Source: Paragyromitra xinjiangensis (taxonomy: Eukaryota; Ascomycota; Pezizomycetes; Pezizales; Discinaceae). From it: DNA of 64,000 nucleotides. The translations under genes were made by a program, and so were the position numbers. The notes beneath the pieces are model-generated. The model was not told the origin of the DNA and did no database searches. It saw only the letters and a list, made by a program, of their open reading frames with translations. Where the stretch lies: assembly GCA_038503065.1 (NCBI GenBank), contig JBCAMK010000011.1, forward strand, positions 1,922,001 to 1,986,000. The letters are read 5' to 3'. Below, one piece after another: positions 54,774 through 64,000 of the stretch; position 1 is the first letter of the stretch; the number at the start of each line of letters is the position of its first letter.

Positions 54774-56509
54774 TACGTACCTTAGAATGCGCCTGAAATA
54801 AACCTGATTGGACATGACCTTCCGTAGCAAATGGAGTGGCAATAGAAATCGGTAAATATATGTATGCGAAAGGATCGCAGCAATTGTTTTTAGTAGTTGT
54901 GGGTCAAGTTGACTTGGCTTACCCCCCTCCGTGCATACGGTAAGCTTATGCGAACGCCTGAGTGCTAATTCCACCAACCTAACCCTGGTTTAATATGCTG
55001 GCCGGTTTATGCAGCGCCAAGCGAGCAGTTGGCAATGCGCAGCCACTCAAACCTACGCTCACATTTCGCGCCCTTCTTCGCGCCCCTCTTCGATGCTGTT
55101 TCTCCATCGGAGAAAGAGGTCTCGCTCTAAATAATAGAGACCATTCGTAGGAGAGTTTTACACGAAGAGGAGCTCACATCTGTATATCGGAGCGGGATCG
55201 AATAAATTTTACCGATGGTGTACCTACTTGATTTGACTGCCTGTAGGACGGGTAGTTTTATGCAAACTATTACTAACTTTACAGAATTTTGAACTTTGGA
55301 ACACATGCCGTCACTAGCAAGAGAAAAAAAGTGACTGCTCTGCTCAAGGCAGTTCTGGTTGAGCCCCGTTTGTTACTTCTGAAAGTTTACGGTATCTTAA
55401 TACTTCGAGGCCACAGAGTAGTGTTGGCTACGTTGTGGATTTCCTGCCATTCCTGCAATAGATCTAAGAGTAGGGCTTTGTGGTCAATCCTACTACGAGA
55501 ATCTTCCCTCATACATAGCCCTGTTCGTTGTAAAGACTGGGTGTGCTAGTAATATGTAAATCGTGTCATTAATTTTTATCGCACACAATCTAGCAGTGCT
55601 ATGGTCGAGACCTTTTCTAGCCAACGACGATGAAAACCCTGACTTTATCTTTCAGCCTTCTTTTATTTCTGATTTTTGTCCTGATTGACTTCCTGCTGTT
55701 GGGTCACGTGATTTGGTCGACGTGTTTATCGCTTGCTCGCTATTCATTTACAGCTGTGTCCCAAAAGTCTTCGTGCCGCCTTGTTAGTGCTTCCCACACA
55801 CAACTTAACTTGAGGTACGATCGTAATCGAGAAACAACAGTTCTAGTTGATTTTAGCTTCGAGCGCTTAATAAAGTGTTTAAATCAATTAACTGTTCACT
55901 TTGTAATCAGGAGCTACAAAGTGCAGGGCCACGCTCACAAGGAGTAGCCATAGTAAGTAGTAGTAAATTATTTATCATGTTAATTCTCGTAGATTTTCTT
56001 CATAATTTGGGCACTGCCATATAGTCCTGAGGGCGGGACACGGCTATACTTACTCAAACTTATTGTTGAATGAGCTTTCAAACTGGCCTAAGCCTACCTA
56101 AAGGTGCAGTAAGCGGTGAGAAGGCTTTTGTTTATTGGAGGGCCACGCACGGTCAAAATCTGGCCGACTGGCTGATTAGGACGGCTTGGATGCAGCCCAC
56201 CTCTGGTTGAACCTGACGCGGAACTTGCTTCTCACTGCTTAGAACATATTCAATCACGAGTAAATACACATATAGGCAACATAAGCATCTTGTGATCTAC
56301 CTTCACCTAAATAATCGACATTCCTGTTTCTTTCTTGATGTTGATCTAAACCCTAAGCCCTTCACTAACTCCGCGAGACAATCAGTGCCTAACCCATAGC
56401 CTCTATCAGATCTTCTACAGCAATAGTTCGGAATGGTTTGGGAATAGGCAAGGCGGGCGAAGAGGTAATTTCAGTGATAAAATATTGGCAGTGATCAGAT
56501 CAGCGAGTT
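54774..56509. other. Intergenic, no gene supported
   Basis: A plus frame at 55630-55947 begins with a hydrophobic stretch (SLLLFLIFVLIDFLLLGHVI) that resembles a signal anchor, but it overlaps repeat-like sequence (AAAAGTCTTCGTGCCGCC, compare 27250-27280) and has no known family. I leave it uncalled. Confidence 0.35.
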
Positions 56510-57010
56510 ACAATGGTTCTTACCATCCCTATATTCTCTCCAGAGCCTCCACTCCATTCCCCATCCATTTCTCCCTGCTCCCGACTGTCCCATTTCTCCC
56601 CCATCTCTCCTTTATCTCTCTCCATCTATCTTTCATCTCTTTCTCCCTCGTTTTCGTTCATCTTTCTCCTGCTATTGATTATCTACATGTATCCGTTTCC
56701 CTTAACCCTGTCTAGGTATTTCTCTCTACTCACTTCTTTTCGCTGTCAACGACCATAATCACCTCACTGGCTTCCTCTGTGCTGCTAAGTCATTCTTTCT
56801 CCTATTATTCCTCGATTTCCTCCCCATTTCTCCCCTTCTTCCTTGCTATCAACCGTCCGTCAGTTTTCTTCAGTGCCATCCAATTACTTCTTCCTCCAGT
56901 TATTCTCCTTTGTTATCGATTACCACCACCACTTGCCCATCTCCCTCCATCCACCCAACCACCTCTCTACTGTTCATGAGCACCACCCATTTCCCTCCAC
57001 GCTGCCCAGC
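56510..57010. repeat. Pyrimidine-rich low-complexity tract
   Basis: About 500 bp of the plus strand is dominated by C and T (CTCC, TTTCTCC, ATCTCT), with loosely repeated TGCTATTGATTA / TGCTATCAACC / TGTTATCGATTACC blocks. The overlapping open frames encode only low-complexity Ser/Pro/Leu and are not called. Confidence 0.6.
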
Positions 57011-57960
57011 CATCCCCTCTCTATGCTTACATGTGGTGCCAAGAATGGATTGATGACGAGCAAGGTTCACCACAGCAAAAATTTACAACTTGAGCCCAAC
57101 ATTCGATACCCTGTTGTTGGCCAAACTCGGTTGTTGGCCAACAAGCGACTATGGCAGCGGCCCTGACGGATACCCCTCTCCTTACAGGGGCCACCTCCTC
57201 GCCTCGCCCCGTCTCATCAACATCTCCATCTCACTCTTCTTCCCCTCTTGGCCGCCAGGTGCTGCCCAACTGCATTTGGGATACGTAGGCATAAGATATC
57301 CAATGCTGAAAAGACTGCCAAAGCGAGTTATGCTCTACGAATTGACACCAGAGGTGACGCATTGGTAACTCGACTCCGGAAAATACATGTTTATTCCCGC
57401 CGGTAATCGTGCGTGGTGAACGTATTCATTCTTAGGTTGCTTAACTGGTGGATATCATTCCACGACACCCATCTCCATCAGCTAGGGTTCACCACGGGCT
57501 ATCGCTAGTCTGATGGCATTGGGAGGGCATCGAGGTATAAAATTACTTTCTCATCCCCCCACATATGCCACGACTCCAATTCCCACGGTAGACTTAAGGC
57601 TAAACAACATACATAACCTTCAACACATTCGATCACGGAAATAAACTCTCCCGAATACAAGCATCCAAACCCTGCTACCATTATCTTTCTTCTGGTTATC
57701 ACACATCATAAATCGAATATTGATCTCGTTCTCTACTTCACACATTACGAGCCGACATTAATCCTACAATCTGCTACACATTTAATATTAGCAGCCTAGT
57801 CACTCTAAAATCAACCTCTCGTAGAGGAAAACTTGATACTGTCACGCCACCTCACCCCTGGAATTCGCACCACCGTACTGTATGTTGACTCAATTACTCT
57901 GGTGTTTGATCTCTACAATTATTCTCCATCAATATCTTACCAGAAACCACAGGATTCACA
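57011..57960. other. 5' flank of HeLo copy 6, no gene seen
   Basis: GTTGTTGGCCAA is repeated at 57112-57123 and 57131-57142. No other feature. Confidence 0.4.
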
Positions 57961-58950
57961 ATGCCAGTCGAGCCCGTCGGGCTAGTTTTGAGTGTTGTGA
58001 GCCTTATCGGACTTTTCACGTCCTGTCTCGAACTCCTTGATACTGTCTCCAGCCTCAAGTCTCATGGCGCAGTATACCAGGACCTAGTATGCATGTTTGA
58101 GGTCGAAAAAATTCTCCTCCTAAAGTGGGGAGAAGCGGCGGGTTTACTCCATAACCCAAACTCAAACACCGCGCAGCAACACTATAGCGAGCATCTCAAA
58201 GACGAACGCATTCTACTCGCTGTCGCCCAGACCCTAAGTTGCCTCAAAAGGAAGTTCGAAAACGCTAACGATCTTATCAAAAAATATGGCCTACGACGCC
58301 TACCAATGGACGATGCTTTGCACACCTACCTCGACACCAACACACACCCAAGCTTCGAGACCGTACACGCAAGGCAGGAGCAGATGTTGAACCGGGTACA
58401 AAGCGAGGCTTCATTAGCCACGAAGGCGCGTTGGGCTATCCATGACCGTACCAAGTTCTCAGGATTGATGAGCGAGATCACCAAGTTCAATGAGAATTTG
58501 CGCCGGCTTGTACCCATGGATAGAATTTTTGAGGTGGAACACCTCGTTCAGGTCGAAATCACCAATGGCACTACTGTCAACAAGCGCATAATTCTTACAA
58601 GGATACCAAGTCACCATCTAGTTTCAGACGCCACCAACACTCAATATCTGGATCTCAACGGGAGCGCCGGTGAGGGTAGTATCGGGGGTATTCAAGTACG
58701 AGATTGGTTGGAGCAAATAAACTCGGAATATACAGCGGATCAACATAGCTGTCGAGAATTCCTCTCGGTAAAAGCGTCAACTGGAACTAACTATTCGGCA
58801 GATTTCTCCAGTCGGCTGGAAGCCCAAAGCATATCTGTAAAAACGCGGATTGGAAGCAGCCTCTCCAGACATAGCCTAGGCCACAACCCTATTGAACAGC
58901 ATATACGAGACAGGATGGACAAGATGTTTTTTGTTTTTTTGCCTATGTGA
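57961..58950 (+). pseudogene. HeLo-domain family, copy 6 (frameshift inside the membrane anchor)
   Basis: Intronless, MPVEPVGLVLSVVSLIGLF. The HeLo-like domain is complete: FTSCLELLDTVS, FEVEKILLLKWGEAAGLL, FENANDLIKKYGLRR, HARQEQMLNRVQSEASLATK, RWAIHDRTKFSGL, LRRLVPMD. The linker is open. At the anchor, IRDRMDKMFFVFLPM ends at a TGA (58948-58950) just after a T7 run (58934-58940). In another frame the hydrophobic sequence continues for about 20 residues to a Lys-containing end, as in the paralogues. The run length therefore decides whether the protein has an anchor. It may be a genuine loss, a slippage site, or an assembly error in a homopolymer. As given, the product of 329 aa ends with only a few anchor residues. 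Confidence 0.75.
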
Positions 58951-61380
58951 CTATTTCCTTCTTAATTACCATTATGAATGTCTTTTTGCTTAAATCGGCG
59001 CGCTAAGTCTATTCTTCTCTTTTTCGATATTTTGTTATACAACACATCACCCGGCATTCGCCAGCTGAAAGTTTTAACCTCATGTTTTCCTTTTTATTCT
59101 GTACCATTGTTTTCATTATTATCATTGCTCTCAAACTTTGTTTTCCCCCTTGCTTCGTTATCAGTCTCCTTAACTTTTATCATTACCTTAGGATAATCCA
59201 GTAGTTGAATTTGCCTATCGAAGTGCATGCACTAATGAAAAACCAACAGTGCCCCGGATTTAGTCAGATTCAGACGCAATACCGTCCTTAATGGATGAAT
59301 GTACCTAATGAATTAAAAAAAATTAAAAAAACCATATTTATTCGGAGGCGCCATGCGCATGAAATTTCAAATTGCTGCAAATATGCAAGTTAAATCAATC
59401 AGAAACAAAGTCCCAGAGTCATCCACGTCATTGATAGGGACCAGCAAGGCTATAAGCCTCCCCGCCAATTGCAAGTCAGCCCTTGAAGATCTTCCTTTGA
59501 TCTATGTATCGGACAGCATCTCTGCCTATGTAATTGCATTCCCTGGATCGTTGATTATTTCCGTTTCCGGCGGTAACAGTGTCCATGCTATAACTGGATA
59601 TCAAGAAAATGCAGATGGCTATTTAAAGAAAGTAACACAAACCAGTGTTCACGGCCCTGCCACAAAAAACTTTCAGGCTATCCACTGAAGGGTGTCTAAC
59701 GCCACTGCCGAGTAGTTTGTGACCTCGAGAGCAGTATTATTCATAAAATATCACTCGATTTATTTTTTAACTTGTCCCGTAACAACCCATGGCCATGCGC
59801 GCGGTTAGAATCCTAGCATGAAGATTAAATATTTGAAAGATATATGGATTTCCTATGATCTTTGAGAATCTAGGTTTTTTAGGATCTGTAGTTACCGTCC
59901 GCCTTTCCCTTAAATAGTCGCCAGACAAATACCCTAGGAATAACCTTACCAAAACTCACCAAACCGGCTTCAAAGCCACACCAAAAGTTGTATAAAGACA
60001 AGCAGTGCCCCCCTCAATAGAACGTGGTGTCGATATGTCGATATCCCTAACGATAGCTATCCACTCCATCAGGGTAGGGATGATGTCAAAGGTACTTTTT
60101 CGACTATTCTTTCTACGAGAAAAAGTAGGAATGAGTAAGTAGCACTCAAGATTGCCCGCACATGAGACTTCTTGATGTAATGTTGAGGGGGTCGATTTTT
60201 GGTATACTTGGCCGATTAGGATAGCGAATTCTTTCTTGAGATGTGAGTAATTAGGCCGGGGTTAAATCATGTCAAATCTGTTTAAACCATCCTACACAGC
60301 GCACGAATTACTAAACGAGAGGATATTTGATGAAGATTCAAACTAGTCGTGAGACCCTGTATATTATGTAGCCGGACGAATCAAAGCTTAGATCACCCAC
60401 CAAGGAAACATAGAAAGTCCCAAATCACTTCCTTAGTCTATATCCGGTAAAACTTACTTATAGCCTCCATTAGGTTAGACTGCTCTTATTGTAAGAACAT
60501 TCTCATAAATTCTCAGTCCCGGCCGTACTATAGAGAACGTGCTGTAATAAGCTTAGAGATTTCCCAATATTAATATTTATAGCACCTCCCATTGAACCTA
60601 CGAACGCGTACTACCTAACAATATTTGCGCTCGTACCAACCAAAGCATACCCAGTTCCATGACTCGCTCCAGGTCAAAGCCTATACCTCTATAGTACATA
60701 GATACCCGTATAAATGGGAGTGTGGCGCCAAGAACATACTGATAGAGCGACCATCCTTATAAGGCGAGCTATTGAGCTGCTATGTTTACGAATTAATTAA
60801 CCATCCTATAGCTATTTACAAAGTGCGCTAGCTGATTTCCAAAGCGGCATCCTTAGTAAATGAGTCAAAATTTATGTGCCTAATGAACGATGAGCGAAAT
60901 CGAAACGGGAAAAAGTGTATAAATCGACAGTTTTTTAGCGATATCCAACTCCATGGCCTAAAAACAATACGGAGCCCTACGAAACCGCCCATCCAAACCC
61001 TAGTCTTCGCCGGTATCCGGAAAGGGAATAATGCGAACTAAAAGAATAACCCTAACCCTATGCTCTAACCCGCGATGTGTACTAGTACGCCCTAACATCT
61101 TACTACAAAAGAAAGGATATTTTAACGAAAGTATCGCACGTATAATGTCATGTATATGCATAATCAGCACGCCAACAAAGAAACTACTACCAAACAAAGA
61201 TTGTACTTGAAAGATACCCAAACGCCCGAAACCCCCATCGTAAAAGTCGTAATTATGACGAAATGCAGCAACAGTAAACTTTTCCAGTCTTCTAGCACCA
61301 AAAACATATTTATGCCCTTCGGCGACCAACAGACTAGTAATCCAGCTTCTTAGTACCCCGCAATCCCGACGGAAACAAGT
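58951..61380. other. Intergenic, decayed sequence; one unassigned 111-aa frame
   Basis: A plus frame at 59353-59688 is open with normal-looking composition (CKSALEDLPLIYVSDSISAY) but matches nothing I know; at most a hypothetical gene. ATTCATAAAATATCACTCGA recurs at 59739-59758. AACCCTAACCCTA lies at 61050-61062, two telomere-like units only. A minus frame at 61000-61329 has no domain. Confidence 0.4.
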
Positions 61381-61632
61381 TTAGGGTAACAGATTATTCC
61401 TTACCCGCATCGAAGGTGTATTCTGTCTAGCGCAGTCTGTGATTCCAAAACTAAGGCTTTCGCCCTCCTGAATTATGTGCATCAAGCAGTCGTTGAACTT
61501 CTTATCGAGTTCTGCCCAATCGATTCTTATTTGGGTGTTTTTGAGCGCCCTCGAAGACGGTATTGGGGCCGACAAGACTTGGTGTGTAGTAGAGAGCAAT
61601 ACGGCCAGCGTGAGAAAGTTCGAGAAATGCAT
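61381..61632 (-). CDS. Small secreted protein (83 aa, candidate effector or cell-surface peptide)
   Basis: Single exon. The N-terminus MHFSNFLTLAVLLSTTHQVL followed by SAP is a good signal peptide, with likely cleavage after VLSA (about residue 22). The mature part (about 61 aa) has two cysteines (NDCLMH, ITDCARQ), enough for one disulfide, and mixed charge. No known family is recognised. It is secreted by inference. The neighbour downstream of the next spacer is an MFS transporter on the same strand, with nearly 1 kb between, so no operon-like link. Small secreted proteins beside repeat-rich blocks are typical of accessory regions. Confidence 0.55.
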   Translation of the reverse strand: MHFSNFLTLAVLLSTTHQVLSAPIPSSRALKNTQIRIDWAELDKKFNDCLMHIIQEGESLSFGITDCARQNTPSMRVRNNLLP

Positions 61633-62597
61633 TTCGCAAACTTGAAGGGATAGTTGTAGAAGTTGTAGAATGACGTACGGGATGTCAGGGAATAAACGAA
61701 TAGACTGCTTCCTAGCTATGAGAGTTGAACGATAATAGATACCAAGAAGTGAAAGTCGATAGTCTAGTGAAACGGATATTCAACGGATGAAAATTTTTGC
61801 CCAAACTCGCAAAAAGCTTCTTCCAGACGGGAACTCCGGGTATTTATGAATCCCGGTGTGCTGTTCGACTAAGAATGATCATCCCGCGGGATGTAAGCCC
61901 AGTCTTGGTATCTATTCCTTTTTCGTGACTGAAAAACTGCGACCTTCCAATGATTCGCGACAAAAGCGGTTGTCAAAGCTCTGATTGCACATTTTTACTA
62001 AGAATGCATATGCGGTTACAAGGAAAAACTGACCTCAAGCGCTTGCCTGAGCGACATCAGGAGCTGCATCGAAACTTCAAACAGGATTGATTTCTGAGGA
62101 GCATCATCAATGGGGATTTGCGGACGAAAGCGACCATACATTATCGAGTCTCTAATCCGTACAACGAGGACCTTAGGATTTCAACATGGGTAACCATAGC
62201 AGCTACCTACTTACTTCGTCGTATTTAACCCCTTGATTGAATCGGATTTCGGGCCCGAGGACGAGTTTCTGGAAGCTCGGTTAGCTTCAGATTGAACGCC
62301 TCGTTCCAGGTTTGTAATCTCTAACGTATAGGCGTCATGCATGTCAGCGTTGCGACGTTTCTCTTCCCGCATCTGCCTCAGTCGTTGTTTCGAAACGTGT
62401 CTTGTTTTGGTGTAGCGCCCACGCCTTATCGTGGCGCCCTGTGGCTTGGCATGTCACTATAAACCCCCAGTTCCCAGGAAAAGATCTTGAGATCCGAAAA
62501 ATAACTAATTAGAGATCTAGATACAGTCGATATCATGCAATCGAGGACATAATCATTAGAATCCTAAACTACGCATCATAAAACATCGCATCCTCTA
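61633..62597. other. Spacer between secreted-protein and transporter genes
   Basis: Contains the upstream region of the secreted-protein gene and the 3' flank of the transporter. No further gene or repeat recognised. Confidence 0.5.
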
Positions 62598-64000
62598 TTA
62601 AGCCATCTTATGCTCATCGTCAACAAAATCCACCGGCTTCTCCAAACCATTGCCAAGCACGAATCCATAACGGATCGCATAATCCTCTACCTCGTCTGGC
62701 GATAACAGCGGTAGCTCCTTCGCTGCCTTGACGTATGAAATCTTCTCCTCGAAGCCCTTGGCGAAGATGAAGTCAATCTCTTCGAGTGAGCGGCGGCGGG
62801 TTTCAGGGTAGAAAAAGTAGCTGGAGATGTTAGTAACAGAGACTTGAGTGGGAGATGGGTTCATACATGAATGGGAGGAAGCAAGCGTTGACGGCAGCGA
62901 AGAAAACATAGGTTCCCCATCCGATGCGGTCGATCATAATAGGCGTGATCATAACAACCATGAAGTTGAAGAGCCAGTTAGTGATCGTTGAGACAGCGTT
63001 AGCCTTTCCTCTTGTCCGAAGGGGGTTTATTTCCGCCGGATACAACTAGAACTCGAATTAGCATCCAGATGTGTCAGATGAAGGAACACAACTACCCAAG
63101 GCAAAGGAAGCCAGGTAGCTCCAAATGAAGCGATATAAAGGAACAACCCCGCAGCTGCTCCCTTAGCGGCGCTTTGGGTTCCGGGGATCAAACAGCAGAA
63201 GGTGATGGCCATTGCGGTCATCTGACCTACTGTACCAATTAAGAACAGTTTGCGACGTCCAGCTCGCTCGATAATGAACCATGAGGTTGTAGCGAAGATA
63301 GAGTAGACTATCATGTTCACACCGCCCATAATAAGACTCATGTGACGGGTCTGCCCGATGGATTCCTGGAAAAGAATGGGGAAATAGTAAATAACGGCAT
63401 TGCAACTATTCACCCATCAGCTATCATTTCCGAGATCACCAGCGCAAAATAGAGGGAGAGCCCATACCCTCCAATTTGCTGCATAAGCTGCGAAGAAGCG
63501 CCAATAATCATACGACGGAAATGTTGAGTCTTTCCATTCGTGAAAAGATCTCTATAGCTAGCTTTATTCCCAATCTCACCGGTTGCCGCCATTGAGTCGA
63601 GGATAACACGCTTCTCGACCTGAACAATGTGGGAGTCGATCGGCTCGCCATTGAGCGCTGCGATAACCGCGGTTCCTTCTTCGTCGAGATCTTTAGATAG
63701 TAGCCTGTGGGGATTTAGCATAACTCCTTGGTAGTTTTCCTGGCAGACTGGACGTACCAACGGGGAGATTCGGGGAGAAACGTCATGAAGACGATCATGA
63801 TGATTGCGAAAACTATCTGGAAAGCGATTGGGAATCGCCAGACTGCATCGCTTTTCGTGTAGGATACGCCTGGTTCAAGTTAGAATTGGCCGGTAATGTA
63901 AGAATGATCAAAAATACCATAGTTAAGCCAGTAACTTATTACTACACGAGAAGATATCAGTATGTGCTCTCATTGTTTCCTGTTTAAAGCGCAACTTACA
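62598..64000 (-). CDS. MFS sugar transporter, C-terminal part (5' end outside window)
   Basis: Minus-strand exons: 64000, 63941-63918, 63869-63758, 63704-63468, 63405-63096, 63045-62867 and 62820-62598. Six introns of 46-62 nt all have GT-AG ends, and the joined exons stay in frame (1086 nt, 361 codons plus stop). Landmarks in order: SYWLNYG, DAVWRFPIAFQ, PESPRW joined to LLSKD (the conserved PESPRWL), QQIGG joined to CNAVIYYFPILF (substrate-binding helix 7), ERAGRRKLFL, FGATWLPLPW joined to LYPAEINPLRTRGKA, and PETRRRSLEEID after the last helix. This is the sugar porter family, closest in style to fungal lactose/hexose permeases. It moves a sugar across the plasma membrane with protons; the substrate is not decided by sequence. 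About two thirds of the usual length (about 530 aa) is present. Confidence 0.88.

Noticed and set aside
55630..55947. 105-aa plus frame with an N-terminal hydrophobic helix
   Set aside because: Contains repeat-like sequence shared with the MITE at 27163-27290 and has no family; not enough for a gene call.
56485..56979. Plus-strand Ser/Pro/Leu frames that look like membrane peptides
   Set aside because: Low-complexity translation of a pyrimidine tract.
61050..61062. AACCCTAACCCTA, also short CCCTAACCCT pieces near 1191 and 47893, as telomere repeats
   Set aside because: Only two units each; too short to claim interstitial telomeric DNA.

Overview
This window looks like an accessory, repeat-rich stretch of a filamentous ascomycete genome (Pezizomycotina). 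The evidence is short spliceosomal introns (about 39-72 nt, GTANGT-like donors, CTAAC-like branch sites), fungal protein families (BTB, F-box, HeLo, a small cupin, an MFS sugar transporter), and 3' ends of a LINE tailed with (TAC)n as in the Tad/MGL group. I cannot name the species. All similarity statements come from reading the sequence; no database was searched.

Left flank (1-7.4 kb) and 16.3-16.6 kb: ordinary genes, all on the plus strand. They are a BTB/POZ protein, a small one-pass membrane protein, an F-box protein whose last exon carries two Spa2-homology (SHD/GIT) repeats, and a small cupin. These genes share an odd composition: the coding strand is C/A-rich in the 5' half and G/T-rich in the 3' half.

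8.96-16.21 kb: a complete 7.25-kb DNA transposon with inverted termini, a 6-bp target duplication (ATTTAG), a spliced DDE integrase-type transposase, and two accessory genes, one of them broken by two in-frame TGA codons. The features fit the IS3EU superfamily. It landed 86 bp upstream of the cupin start codon.

17-59 kb: mostly decayed repeats. I could define about a dozen families of small inverted-repeat elements (MITEs), several nested in each other, very short LINE-tail insertions with perfect target duplications, a purine-rich minisatellite with a 158-bp higher-order unit, and a duplicated segment of about 2 kb. Inside this debris sit six copies of one gene family, both orientations: intronless HeLo-domain proteins (the HET-S-type cell-death domain) with a variable linker and a C-terminal hydrophobic anchor preceded by a Trp-containing basic motif. 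Four are open, one has a frameshift in its membrane anchor and one has lost linker and anchor. No NLR gene and no evident amyloid motif accompany them. This dispersed family of apparently membrane-anchored HeLo proteins is the strongest candidate for a little-described system here.

Right flank (61-64 kb): a small secreted protein and the 3' part of an MFS sugar transporter with six introns, continuing past the window edge.
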